This document shows positions 29,501-39,773 of a stretch of DNA of 64,000 nucleotides, piece after piece; positions within the stretch are counted from its first letter, which is position 1, and the number at the start of each line of letters is the position of its first letter. The DNA comes from Campylorhamphus procurvoides (lineage: Eukaryota; Chordata; Aves; Passeriformes; Dendrocolaptidae). Made by a program: the position numbers and the translations under genes. The stretch is taken from positions 329,595 to 393,594 of the forward strand of contig WBMV01001236.1 in NCBI GenBank assembly GCA_013396655.1. The letters are read 5' to 3'. The notes beneath the pieces were generated by a model, which saw nothing but the letters and a program-made list of their open reading frames with translations, was not told the DNA's origin and made no database searches.

Positions 29501-32500
29501 CAGTGGTTTACAATGTGAAAAAAACACAAAAGAAAGGCACGAGTTCAGGTACAGCCTTCCAGGTCGTTAGACAAGCTCAGCAACACTTCACCTTGAGGAA
29601 AGTCCATCAGCCTATGTACATACTGTTGTCAGCTCTGGCCAGGGAGCTCTACAGAAATCCAGCACATCAAGGTTAGAACTGGGCACTAGAAATAATGAGC
29701 ACACCTGTGATTCTCAGTACACAGCAGAGCTACCTCAGGTGTAGATGTTCTCTATCCCATTATTGCACCCATGTTGAAAAAGCTGGTGCCTGAGCTCCAG
29801 CTCAGGAAAAGAAATGCAGACACCCACAATTAACATGCAGTGCATTTTTACACTTACATATCTAGGAAAGAGGAATTTTATTTCTCACTCTGATCTAAGT
29901 CTGTTTAGGCTGAAGCACTCAAGTTTGATTTTGGAGATACTTTCCATCATCCAAACAACTTGAAAGCTCTGTGTTCATTCCTCAGTAACTGATGTGCTGT
30001 TATCCTGGGAGAGAGCAAGAGGAGTGAGGGGAAGGATGCCATAGCCAACATACACCATGCCAGACATTTGGCTGCAGATGGGAAACACCACTGTGTGACC
30101 ACAGCAGATCTGCTGGTGAGCACACCCTGTGGCTCTGTGAGCATTATCACAAGAGTTGGGCATTGTGGTATCACCAGGCAATACAAATTGGGGTGGTGAA
30201 TCAGACCCAGCACCCAATTTGGTGCTCACCTCAGTGCATGGCATGTTCTCCCAGTTGGGAGGAGATGGACAGTACCTGATTCAACAGAAAGTCACAGGGG
30301 GGCAGATTGGCAGTGTCTAATAATGACAAACAACTGCTGACCTTTTGCGTTCAGCATACTGAGTCTTACAGAGCAATTTCATATTGAACAGTAGCTCATC
30401 TCACAAGGCATTCTTGATGAGGAACCTGAAAGCTGGACTTGATGCACTGTTGAGTCACAGCCTTAAGCAATTTCAGTGCCTGAAGTGTCTTCTCGAGGCA
30501 GGAGGCAGGGCTTTCACAGCCGCTTTATACTACCAGAGCAATGAGGAAAATGAAAATAAAAAATCACATTTGATCACCTAGAATCCAGCAAGCACTTAAA
30601 AAAGGGTACTGGTACTTCTGTGCTTCAGTAAGTCAGCCTAGAGCTAACGTTACTACATTAACTTTTGAAACATCACCTTCCCGTTACCAGATGCTCTCTC
30701 TATTTTCATCAGTGAAATGCAGTTTGCTCCCTGCTATTCACTTCTAGGGAACACAGTAACACCCAAGGCAGAGTTGGCCTCAGAGACAGATTTACAAAAT
30801 AACTCATTTTCTTTAACATGTCAAGCACATCACACATATTTCAAATACTTTAGATCACCTATTAAACACTTCCCATTAATTGCGACTTTCACAGGCATCT
30901 TCTTTAGCACTTAGAACATACAGTTTCTGACAAAGTTATTAAAAACATGAGGGAGAAACTACGAATAACAAATTAAAATAAAAAGAAGGATGAGAAACAA
31001 TTTTATCTCCCAAGAAGACAGAGAAGAAAGAAGCAAATAAGGCTGCAGTGGACTTTTCTCCCCAAGGCATGTCCCATGACTGTCAGTCCCTCCACCCTCT
31101 TCCATCTTACTTTTATAATTCCAGTGTATGCTGGTGACTTGGATCTCCTGAGTTGGAATATATTCCTCAATAAATTTCTTTCCCTGCAGTCGGTGCCAGA
31201 GTGTCGTCTTCCCAGTGTTCCTGTCCCCTCGAATGACAATTTTCACTGAGGAAAAGAACAAGCAGACAAAAAAATTTGATTAAACCCAACTTGAAGAATG
31301 CTATAAAAAGCATGTAAACTTTTTGCAAGCATTATTCAGATGCAAGTAGTCCTCCCATATTACACAGGCATGATGGGTTTCATTAGAACATATGAGCCCC
31401 AGTCATTAAAATCAGTGTTTATTCAGCGACTCACACCAGCTCAGCAGAAAGAACCAACAGCAACGCTGAATCTTCAGAATCTGCACAACTCCAGCCAGCT
31501 GAGCCTCTGCTCTGTGACAGATGCACTTGATCCCATACCCAAACTGGTAGCAGTTTGGTTCAGGCTTTAAAAGAGGTAAAGGCCTGAGCCACAGGTGGCC
31601 CAAGAACTCTAGGAAAGGCAGAGAGGAGCAGTGACACAGCCAGCTTTGGTGCACAAGAACTGGGAACACCACACCAATCAGGTGGCTTTTCCAAGACTCA
31701 TTTATCAAGTAACACAGGAAGTTGTGGGTACGAGGAGTCTCCTACACACCCTTTCCAGTGTATGCAATCAGACTACAAGCCCCCACTTATCCCATCAATA
31801 TGACAGCCTGGGTGAGCCTTCCTTGAGCTCTCCCTGCCTGGCAGCATGGCTGTGTGGTGAGGACCTTCCCTGGAGCTGGGACACCTCTTAAGCTTCTCCT
31901 CGAGACAGGCACCTTTTACTCACGACAGACCTCTGGAAGAGTTTAATCCGAGCTCTGTCTAAACTGTGACTGGACTGCCTGCCAGTGACTCTCTCCTTCA
32001 GCTGGGACACCTCTCCAGTTCCCAGGTTCCTTACTTGGGACTAAGAGATCCCCCTTTGCCCAGGGCAGAGAGACCCCTTTACTCCAACAGTAAGGGACTG
32101 ATGGCATGCAGAGTTAATACTAACAAAATTGAAACTCAGTATTAATGATTATAAACTTTGTATAGATAATTCCATTAGACATAAACCGCTGTCCAAGTCA
32201 GAGACTAAGATTGGACCCAGATGCACCTAAGCTTGATCAAGAGTTTAGAAAGGTGGTCCCCTCTGAACCTCATGACCCAAGAGGAGGGTCTCCCTCACCC
32301 TTCTGCATCCCCAGTCTCCATGTAACTCATTCCTGCTCAATTCTAACTCGATTTTTCTCTGTGTGTTTCATGCACGTGCTCATCAAGCTGTGTCAAGTCG
32401 CACTTGAACAACATCATACTCAGAGTGCTTTTGTTCATACAGCTGCTGCTGATTCTTTAAGTGATCTAGATTACCCATTAGTAACATCCTCCCACCCTCC

Positions 32501-35500
32501 TGCCTTCTCTACCTCTCCATGGCCCTTACTTCCACTCTGCCATACCCTATTCCCTTGCTGGCCTTTTCTGCCAGGCTTCTCCTTCCATTACCTCCTCTAC
32601 CATTTCCACTTCTCCTTAAACACTTCTCATTCCTTGATAAAACAGAATCACAGAGTCATTTAGGTTGGAAAAGACCTTTAAAATCAACTAGTCCAACATT
32701 TCCCCAGCACTGCCAAAGCCACCACTAAACCATGTCCCCAGGTGCCATATCCACATGGCTTTTAAATCTCTCCAGTGATGCTGACTCCTCTACTGTCCTG
32801 GGCAGCCCTTTTAGTGAAGAAATTTCCCCTAACATCCAACCTAAACCACCCCTGTGGAACTTGAGGCTGTTTCCTCATCTGTCACTTGGTACCTGGTAGA
32901 TGAGCCCAACCCTCACCTGGCTACAACCTCCTGTCACGAGGCCCTTGTGTTGGCTGCTTTAGTTTAGACAGAAATGCATTCAAACTCTTCCAAGGAAATG
33001 AAGTGTCCAAAATTTCAAAAGCTGTAGCAATTAATATCATGAACTTTCCAGAGCAGATGTAAAAGTTATCTTGTTCTTTCCAAAAACACCATGTGTTGTT
33101 TTCTAAATTTTCTGTTACATTGTGGAATTTTTTTTTTAATACCATCCTTGTTTTAAGTGGTAACCACAGGGTTACTGGGAAACATACGCTGGCCTGAACT
33201 GGATTTCTATGCTTGCATTTTGAATTGGAGCTATGATCCTCTGGAAAATCGGCCACTCACAGACATCTAATGGCAGTCAGGTGATTAGCATTAGGTTATG
33301 CATCATCATTTGGGCAAGGAGATCTGAGACCAAAGGCTGCCTTCTGCTGCAGCTCAGAAGCTGTTGCAGTCATTTCAGAGAAGGGCTGAAGAGGACAGCT
33401 TGAAGATAAAACATACACAAAGTCAGTGGAGAAGTTCTGTCTGCTGCTGCAGTTCCACTGTGCTTTTGTTGTTGTATAGAGAGGTTTATTCTTTCTCAGA
33501 GATATTTACTCTTTTACAAAATTACTTACTAACACAGCACAAGAATAACAAAGGCAAAAATGAACATAGTATTTATAGGCTGACTTCACTTAAAGGTCCC
33601 AAAGCATCTCTGCAGACACAACAAACCAGTTTCTGCATTTTCTGTCACTCAGTGTGTGATTCTGTGCCCTACTTACAGATGGTGAAGGCAGTCAATGGAG
33701 GATTCCTTTGATTTTTTGGAATCACGAATCAAATCCAAGGCATAAGCAGAATGAGATTCCATTCGTCCCCTTTCAAACCCAAATCTTTCCAAATGCTCTT
33801 ACTGCCTGCCTCAAAATGTTAAAATCTATATACTCCCATGGAATGCAACATGAGATATCAAAACACTGAGTTTTAAGGGACACGCAGACCCTTCCTTAAT
33901 GAGTCAGGCTGCTCTCAAGGTTCTCTCTGAGGATCACTCCCAGTCAATGTGGCTGTGAGCTCGCCCCTGACAGGACAGTCTTACCTCCCACAGGACTTTA
34001 CCAGTGCCACCACTGTTATTGATACAGTTACAGGTGGAGTTGGATCATGCAACTGAGCTGGCTGAAAAATTACCCTTTTTCAGTTTTCTTCTGTAGCTCC
34101 AGTGCCCAGCTGCAAGAGCACTGCACAGGAGGCATGGTTGGAGTGGGGAGGCGATCCCCCCAACCCCTGAGCAGCTCACATTTAGATCAATGTGGGTGCT
34201 TGTGGCACCACACGCTCAGTTTGAACAGGTCCAAGGGCCCCTTCCAGCTCCAGCACTCTTCATTAGGATCTCTGCTCTCCTACATTGTGCATGAGTTCTC
34301 ACTGACTCTTCCTGAAGAAAGAAGATGTCTTTAATAACAAAACAGGAAGAAGGCAGGTGACAAAAATCACTTTTAGCAAACAAAAATCTGTATTTGGGAC
34401 TTTGGCTGGGGCAGGCATACTCAGTGACAGGCACCTGCAAGGCAGGAAAAGCTGAGTGAGCTTCAGAGCACAGCCAGATACATCACAGGACACAGCCAGG
34501 CAGGTACATCCCAGGCCTGGGCTGTGGCTGAATGTGGAAAGAGGAGCAGTAATTACAGGTGAGGTCAGTGCTGTCACCTGCAGAACAGTAACAACTGCTG
34601 CCTTATTTTGATTTGAAGTTAAATCAGTACTTACTGCAAACAGGCATAGGTTTGTAGCAAAGACAGAAGAATTATCTGTGGGAAGAAGGGTAGGAATGGA
34701 GAATAGATCAAGAGGTGAGGAAAAAGCTAAACAAAACACTTTACTCATATTGCCACTGCATCTGGAAAACCAGAGGGATTTCCATTCTCCAGAGGAGGAA
34801 ACAGAAGCAGAGCAATGAAGATACAGGCCCGGAGAGCGGGTCTCAGGCCATCTCAGAACCGGAAATCAGCCCAGCTCTGTCCATATTCCTTCAAGATCCC
34901 GCAGCAAAGATCCCCAAAATAACTCCATGCAAAGGGCCATAGCCTTGTCCTCATTAAGGTCCTTGGGACTACAAATTAAATGCTTTGAGCTGCCAAAAGC
35001 AGCACCACCTGCTCTGCAGACCCCCGACCAGCACAAGCAAAGCAGCAGGCAAAGCACGGTTGGCACACGTTGCACAAATACCTGCGTTAGGTCATAGGAG
35101 AAAACATGAGAAAGTGGGAAGCAGCAGGAAGAGGAGAACCCTTTTTTTTGGGAATTCAGTTGTGCTGAATGAAAATACTTAATCACAGAGTATGGGAACT
35201 ATGACTTTAAAGCAACACAAAAGAAATAAGGACTGTAATGCTTACTAAACAGATACACAGTATTAGTTAAGTTTTGCCTTTTAAGGCACATTTTAGGCAG
35301 AAAAGTAATAAGGAGAGGGACTAGGGGGAATTCTTGGAGCTACTGCCTTTGGTATTGCAGCACTGGTGACTGGTCAGCCTGTGCTCAGGCACACACAGTG
35401 GTGGGGTTTATGAAGTGATGTGCACACTGAATGCAGCACATAAAGCCCAGAGCAGGAGGTGTTCTGTGTTCTGGGGAACAGGATGGATCTGAACCTTTAG

Positions 35501-38500
35501 CATTTCCACGTCTTTTGTTCCTGTCCCTGATCACCAATAGATAATTCCCAGGGAATGCCCAGCCAAAGCCATTCATTTCACCCTTGTTTGCCCATCACTG
35601 CCTTACATAAACAGTCACATTTGAGTACCCTGGTGCTGGTACTTCCTTGTGTAATTGGTCTTGTAATTTGCTCAAGCAAGCACCACGGCCAAATGAGATC
35701 CACCTCCTCCTCTCTCCATTGAGTCTACTTGCTCTGTCCAGGCTTCTTCCTTGGGCCAGCACAGCCCTGGGAACGGTGACACAGCACACCCAATCCAGGG
35801 CCAGGTTATCCCAAGCAGGAAAAAAAGAGCAATTTTTTACTAGAATGGGTTCCTCACATTCCCCGCTCTTAGAACCACAATTCTCTATCAGCATCCCAGA
35901 CAGGGCACAGACCTACATAATTTTCAGCTCTGTGCCTTCTGAGCACTCAGGGAACTGGGCCACAGCATGCAAACCATGGCAGCTCCGTGCAAATGGTACA
36001 GAGAGCAAACAAGAAGTGTGTGTGCTGGAATGCAGTATGGAAATGCTTTCCTTTGAAACATGATGTCCCAAGCTCAGGATGTGACTGCTACCAAGGGTAG
36101 CTGGTACTGGCCACTGCTCTCATTATTTCATTAGAAATCTAAACCTTCCCACCCTGCAATGCTCTTCCTTTTGACAACTTGACTGATGGGAGAGAGACCA
36201 CCAAATCAATTCATTTGGTTTAACTTAGTGGTACATTCTACCCAGTGCCATTAAAACTGCTCAAACAGCATCCCCTCAAACAGGGGGGCTGTCTGTTACA
36301 AAATGCACTTGACAGCTGGCACAGCAAGGGCTGTTCTGAGCCCCTCAATGAGGCACCTAGAGCCAGGGAAAAGGCCCAGGCTTTGGCCTGCTTTATAAGC
36401 AAACAACCCAAGGCATTCTCAGCACACTAAATGTATTTCTAGTAAGGAAACAGACTTTAGTTCAGGATTAATAGTGATCTAATGCAGCAAGGAAACATTT
36501 CTGTAAAGTCATTCACAGCACCCTTTAGTTTAGCTTTAGGTAGCTCCAGGGGAATGGAGAAGTTGTAAAGATCTGTGTGTGCTAATGGGGGCTCCAAACC
36601 ATGTCCTGCACTCCTCCTCTGCTCAATATCAGGGATTTGACAAGAAAGGAGAATTGGCAATGCACAGGATTTGCAGCTTTGTCCTTCCCGAGCAATGGCC
36701 TTTGTAATGACATTCCTTCATAGCCCACCTTCAGCTGAGACCACCTCACCCTGCTGGAACATTCCCCATCTACCCAGTGCTGTGGCTGTGGAGGGTACTT
36801 GGAGGCCCTTCTGTAAGCCAGCCTGTATCTCCTATAAATATTATATAACAGTGATGCTGGGAAGAGTTACTATGGAGATTGGAAAGCTTGCCTTAAGGCA
36901 GTGACAGAAAGCTGCAGTTTTATTCCAGCTCTAAAGCAGTAACTAGAACACAAATCCTGGTAAGAAAGAGCACAAACCATAAAGCTTTCCTGAGGCTTTT
37001 GGTAACGAGATGAAAAGCAGTGAAGCTACAGTTGGCATTTTGGCTTTACACTAGTTCACATCCACAGGTCAGCTGCCATGGAACTGAACTGGTCCCATCA
37101 CTGCCGTGCCAGGATGCAGCTGAACTGCTCTTTCTGCAGCACAGACCTCCCCTGTCTGAGGAGTCAACTCCTTTCTCTTACATAATTCACAAGCTGGTAT
37201 TAGCTACCTGATCTCAGACACACAGGTGACAGTGCAGCACACAGGTGTTCTGGGCTGTGGCCACAAGAAGCCTCCATCCAGATCAACAGTCTGTGACCAG
37301 CAGATCTCCAGGTATGTGTGTAAGGCTGCAGTGCCATATTTCAAGGCAGCAGTTTCATCCTCATCCCCCCCTTTCACTGGAAGTCCACTCTCAACCATCA
37401 CACTGCTGCTGTTCACGTTCAGGACTGCGTGTTAAGACACTAATTTTATAAATTAAGCAGATGTGCTACACATAAAGGCACCAAAAGCTCGCCCTAGTAA
37501 CGCAGAGCACTTCAAAACATCAGCCCTAAAGTGCAGTCAACAGCCATAATATTAAACAAAGCAAAAAAACACCCCAAACCCCAAAGCGCTAATTTCTACT
37601 TCACATTCTGTTTCAGACTAAGATCCAACATAAGTTCTATTCCTGCAACATGTGTGTCTTCACAGAAATTATCCAGTGACACGTTTACAAATCAGTCTTT
37701 TTCCCACCTGCCAATCTCTCAGCCTTCTGCAATCTGCCTCCCCTGCCTGCCTGAATCCACACAGGCGAGCTGGTACTCACTGCACTCTCTGGAACCAGCT
37801 CTATTTTCAGCAAGGATGACATAACTGCCCTCCCTGTCTCAGTACTGGTACTTTGAGATGGATTTCACATACTTGCAGTGCCCTCCTGAAACACTATTAA
37901 AAAATCACCTTTACTGGGCTCCAAGGGAAAAACATAGTCCTAAGTCTCCACACGGAAAGGAAAAGAATTCTGAAAGCATTGCCTGAGAAAAGAGCAAATG
38001 TATCAGTTCAAGAAAAGACAGGATGAAATGATGTACCAAGGGCACACAGAGGCATTCACTGGTCACCTTTTATTAGAGCCTGGCAGGGCTGAGCTTTCTA
38101 ACAGACCATTATCATATAACCACTAGAGCTTAATTACAAACACTATTATCCTGTGCTGCAGGGAAGGTCACCCACGCACTCAGGGGAGTTACCCTCTCGA
38201 TGCCTGAACAGACACAAATTGATGTACAAGGCTCTCCTCCTGTGCCACAGCCGGCAGGCAGCCCTCAGGGATGCTGCTGCACCGCCGCTCCCGAGTCCTG
38301 CTCCCAAAGATGAAAGTTTCCCATCCCTCACTCCTCCCATGCTTCTACGAGCTCCTACATTTAACTCTAAACTTGCCTTTGGGCCAATATGGGTAAAAGC
38401 ACCACGGTGCAAAAGAAAAGCACACGCACCGCCAGCCTCTCCGGGGCCCCCGCGGGCACCAGCCCGACCATCCGAGCCCCCCGGCCCCGACTCACTGTTA

Positions 38501-38625
38501 TACTGGACTCCCTTGGCGAACCTCCTCTGCAGCGCCTGGTTCATGGACTGCAGCCCCGCGGGGATGTTCTTGTCGCGGACCGCAGCCTGATCCGAGCCCA
38601 CCAGCTTCTTCAGGGCCGAGAACAT
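2238..38625 (-). CDS. RABL6: RABL6, Rab-like GTPase 6 (5' part, nine coding exons; gene continues past the left edge)
   Basis: RABL6 (also called PARF or C9orf86) is an atypical Rab-like GTPase of nucleus and cytoplasm, linked to cell proliferation and ARF/p53 signalling. Nine exons on the minus strand join in phase and encode residues 1-381; the human protein has about 729. The G domain has a P-loop, GDRNTGKT, at residues 50-57. The switch II region reads WDVVDKG at 99-105 instead of the Rab WDTAGQE, and the guanine-specificity motif reads NYRD at 176-179 instead of NKxD. These departures are typical of RABL6. Residues from about 285 are rich in Ser, Pro and Thr. The lysine-rich C-terminal half is not in the window. 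The start is the ATG at 38623-38625, with purine at -3, inside a CpG-rich region. Identity is very secure; exon edges come from splice consensus plus phase. Confidence 0.96.
2606..2912 (-). mobile_element. CR1 LINE 3' fragment
   Basis: The block reads, in reverse, like the CR1 tail (GGGACACCTTCCACTAGCC, TTCTTTCCAAGATCC, CCATGTCCTGTCACT). It covers about 300 bases just upstream of RABL6 exon 9. Confidence 0.85.
4600..4890 (-). mobile_element. CR1 LINE 3' fragment
   Basis: It starts AGAATCATGGAATATCCTGA and continues with CTGGGGAGCCTGTTCAGTGC and TCCAACCTAAACTTCTCCTG, which is the reverse of a CR1 3' region. Confidence 0.85.
5902..5918. repeat. Short inverted repeat and repeated AP-1-like word
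   Basis: GACTCAG and CTGAGTC form a perfect inverted repeat with a short spacer. TGACTCAGGTC occurs at 5901 and again at 5940. TGACTCA is an AP-1 core; function is unknown. Confidence 0.4.
8070..8175 (+). mobile_element. Short CR1 fragment
   Basis: GAGGTTTAGGTTGGATACTG and TTCTTCACCAAAAAGGGTTG match the forward CR1 3' region. Both ends are missing. Confidence 0.75.
8869..9197 (+). mobile_element. CR1 LINE 3' fragment
   Basis: The forward CR1 tail is recognisable from CAACACAAGGGTCTTGTGAC through GAGCAGGCTGCCCAGGGCAG to TTGGACTTGATGATCTTTTC. Confidence 0.88.
10255..10380 (-). mobile_element. CR1 LINE 3' fragment
   Basis: CAGAGTCACAGAATCCAAGA followed by TTGGAAGGGACCTTAAAGCT and GGGACACCTTCCACTAGAC is the reverse of a CR1 3' end. 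Confidence 0.82.
11449..11552 (-). CDS. RABL6: RABL6 exon 8
   Basis: The 104-base exon encodes [20 protein letters not shown] and continues to EDQNYE, a helical segment after the G domain. The acceptor is TTCCTCAG and the donor GTATGT. A leucine codon is split CT|C with exon 9. Confidence 0.93.
11553..16970 (-). other. RABL6 intron 7
   Basis: The intron is AT-rich, especially from 13.0 to 14.2 kb, and contains a small 21-base tandem repeat at 13641-13703. I recognise no other element. Confidence 0.7.
13641..13703. repeat. Three-copy 21-bp tandem repeat
   Basis: Units starting at 13641, 13662 and 13683 share TTTTAGAATTCA or a close variant. It lies in RABL6 intron 7. Confidence 0.8.
16971..17076 (-). 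CDS. RABL6: RABL6 exon 7
   Basis: The 106-base exon encodes [19 protein letters not shown] and continues to [10 protein letters not shown], the end of the G domain. It appears unchanged from human in this segment. The acceptor is GGACAG and the donor GTAAG; the exon ends in phase 0. Confidence 0.95.
18112..18252 (-). CDS. RABL6: RABL6 exon 6
   Basis: The 141-base exon continues the G domain from [13 protein letters not shown] through [11 protein letters not shown] to [12 protein letters not shown] stands at the NKxD specificity position. The acceptor is GATGAAG, preceded by a CT-rich tract a little further upstream than usual. The donor is GTGAG. Confidence 0.93.
19109..19200 (-). CDS. RABL6: RABL6 exon 5
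   Basis: The 92-base exon encodes [18 protein letters not shown] and continues to FDITKQ, covering a central G-domain strand. The acceptor is CCCTCAG and the donor GTAAGAG. The tryptophan codon that follows KQ is split TG|G with exon 6. Confidence 0.94.
20191..20243 (-). CDS. RABL6: RABL6 exon 4 (53-base exon)
   Basis: This exon encodes [18 protein letters not shown], a charged insertion typical of RABL6 that is absent from ordinary Rab proteins. The acceptor is TTTTTAAG after a long pyrimidine run and the donor is GTGAG. The exon ends in phase 0. Human has Met where this bird has Leu at the eleventh position. Confidence 0.92.
20244..31110 (-). other. RABL6 introns 3 and 2 (interrupted by exon 3)
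   Basis: Introns 3 (20244-26330) and 2 (26379-31110) are mostly AT-rich and I saw no CR1 3' end in them. A poly-A run lies just upstream of exon 4 (about 20260). No embedded gene was recognised. Confidence 0.6.
26331..26378 (-). CDS. RABL6: RABL6 exon 3 (48-base exon)
   Basis: This short exon encodes [16 protein letters not shown] and starts the next glycine codon. It carries the degenerate switch II motif WDVVDKG. The acceptor is TTCCAG and the donor GTAAG, and both flanking codons are split in phase 1. Confidence 0.93.
31111..31245 (-). CDS. RABL6: RABL6 exon 2 (P-loop)
   Basis: The acceptor CCTCAG and donor GTAAG enclose 135 bases that encode [14 protein letters not shown] and continue to HWNYK. 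The exon carries the nucleotide-binding P-loop and the following effector-like segment, and it ends in phase 1. Confidence 0.95.
31900..32500. mobile_element. Possible LTR-derived segment
   Basis: An AT-rich block with duplicated AGCTGGGACACCTCT words (31875 and 32000) resembles avian LTR sequence in texture. I cannot see defined LTR ends or a target-site duplication. No retroviral gene is present. Confidence 0.22.
32641..32950 (-). mobile_element. CR1 LINE 3' fragment
   Basis: The block begins CAGAATCACAGAGTCATTTA and continues with ACTAAACCATGTCCCCAGGTG and ACATCCAACCTAAACCACCC, the reverse of a CR1 tail. It lies in RABL6 intron 1. Confidence 0.9.
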
Positions 38626-38760
38626 CTTGGTGATCGCGCTGGTGCACGGCCGGGGCCGGGCGGGGGCACGGGCGGCTCAGGGCTGCGGCGGGGCCGGCCC
38701 GGCCATGCNACCCCCGGCCCGGCCCCGCAGTGTGAGCCCCGTCACCCCCACACCCCTCGC
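38400..38760. promoter_or_regulatory. CpG-rich RABL6 promoter and first exon
   Basis: The block around the RABL6 start is very rich in G+C and CpG and includes GC-box-like sequence near 38652-38665. This is the usual housekeeping-type promoter. It is cut short by the assembly gap from 38809 and has one ambiguous base at 38709. No TATA box is seen. Confidence 0.7.
38496..38625 (-). CDS. RABL6: RABL6 exon 1 (coding part)
   Basis: This exon encodes residues 1-43, beginning [14 protein letters not shown], plus the first base of codon 44. The donor is GTGAG directly after AACA, and the split codon A|TG is completed by exon 2. The N-terminal segment precedes the G domain and is almost the same as in human. 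Confidence 0.95.
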
Positions 38761-38808
38761 AAGCTTCTCAGCTTCGTCAGCTTCTCAGGCTCCCACCTGT
38801 GACCTCCG

Positions 38809-39060
38809 NNNNNNNNNNNNNNNNNNNNNNNNNNNNNNNNNNNNNNNNNNNNNNNNNNNNNNNNNNNNNNNNNNNNNNNNNNNNNNNNNNNNNNNNNNNN
38901 NNNNNNNNNNNNNNNNNNNNNNNNNNNNNNNNNNNNNNNNNNNNNNNNNNNNNNNNNNNNNNNNNNNNNNNNNNNNNNNNNNNNNNNNNNNNNNNNNNNN
39001 NNNNNNNNNNNNNNNNNNNNNNNNNNNNNNNNNNNNNNNNNNNNNNNNNNNNNNNNNNNN
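38809..39060. other. Assembly gap of 252 N
   Basis: The run of N lies between the RABL6 promoter and the 3' end of AMBP. The neighbouring sequence is very GC-rich on the RABL6 side, which is a common cause of such gaps. Any reading frame crossing it is meaningless. Confidence 0.99.
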
Positions 39061-39645
39061 ACCCAGCATCCCTGGGACCACCCCCAAAACACCTCTAATC
39101 CCTCGCTGGGACTCCCATAACCCCTGTCGTCCCCTCCTGTGACCCTCATAACTCTGTAATGCCCTCCTGTGACCCCTCAGGGTCCTCTCTGACACCCAGT
39201 AATCCCTTGCTGAAAGTGATTGTCCCCCTCCCTGTGACCCCTATCCTGGCCACAAATAGGTGTCCCCAGTCCCAGTGTGGCCCGGAGCCAGCAGCAATCA
39301 TTCCCCTTTAGAGAGGGCCAGACAACCTGTTTCCTCCCTCACTGTCTCCTTCCCAGCAGCCCAGCCCCATTCCCTGGGAAATGGGGGGCTGAAGCCCCTC
39401 CAGCAGGACCCCCCAAGCCTCTCGGTGCCCCTGTTGGCCACCCCAGCCCTGGGCACGCAGGGGGCAGGGGGTGAGGAAGCGGCAGAGACTCAGCAGGGAG
39501 CACCGAGCAACCCCCCAAAGGTGGGGACACCCCACCAGGGAGGCCAGAGAGGACCCCCACAGCACCTCCTGGCCCTCCTGCACCTCCCGCTCTGCTCCCA
39601 CCAGCTCTAGAAAGAACACTGGACTCTTTGGTCATGTCAGAGACA

Positions 39646-39651
39646 TTTACT
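39646..39651 (-). terminator. Probable AMBP poly(A) signal, AGTAAA variant
   Basis: AGTAAA lies about 90 bases after the AMBP stop codon. No AATAAA is present on the minus strand between the stop and the assembly gap. AGTAAA is a known weaker variant. Confidence 0.5.
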
Positions 39652-39741
39652 GCTGGAGGCATCTCCTGTTCTGCTGGCAGCTGCCTGTGCTGTCCTGCAG
39701 GACCGTGGTGCTGCGTGCCAGCCCCTTGTCCTCTGCCTGCC

Positions 39742-39773
39742 TCAATTTGACAGATGCAGAAACTCCTCGTCCT
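39742..39773 (-). CDS. AMBP: AMBP exon 10 (C-terminus, stop codon)
   Basis: After an acceptor CTTGCAG the exon encodes [10 protein letters not shown] and TGA. It matches the human ending DEELLRFSN closely and keeps phase with exon 9, which makes a 32-base coding exon credible. Confidence 0.92.

Larger units (their letters stand above)
31246..38495 (-). other. RABL6 intron 1
   Basis: The 7.2-kb first intron contains one clear CR1 fragment near 32641-32950 and, just before it, an AT-rich block of LTR-like character at about 31900-32500. The remainder is unassigned. Confidence 0.65.

Noticed and set aside
38627..39142. Open frames across the N run
   Set aside because: Their length comes from undefined bases.
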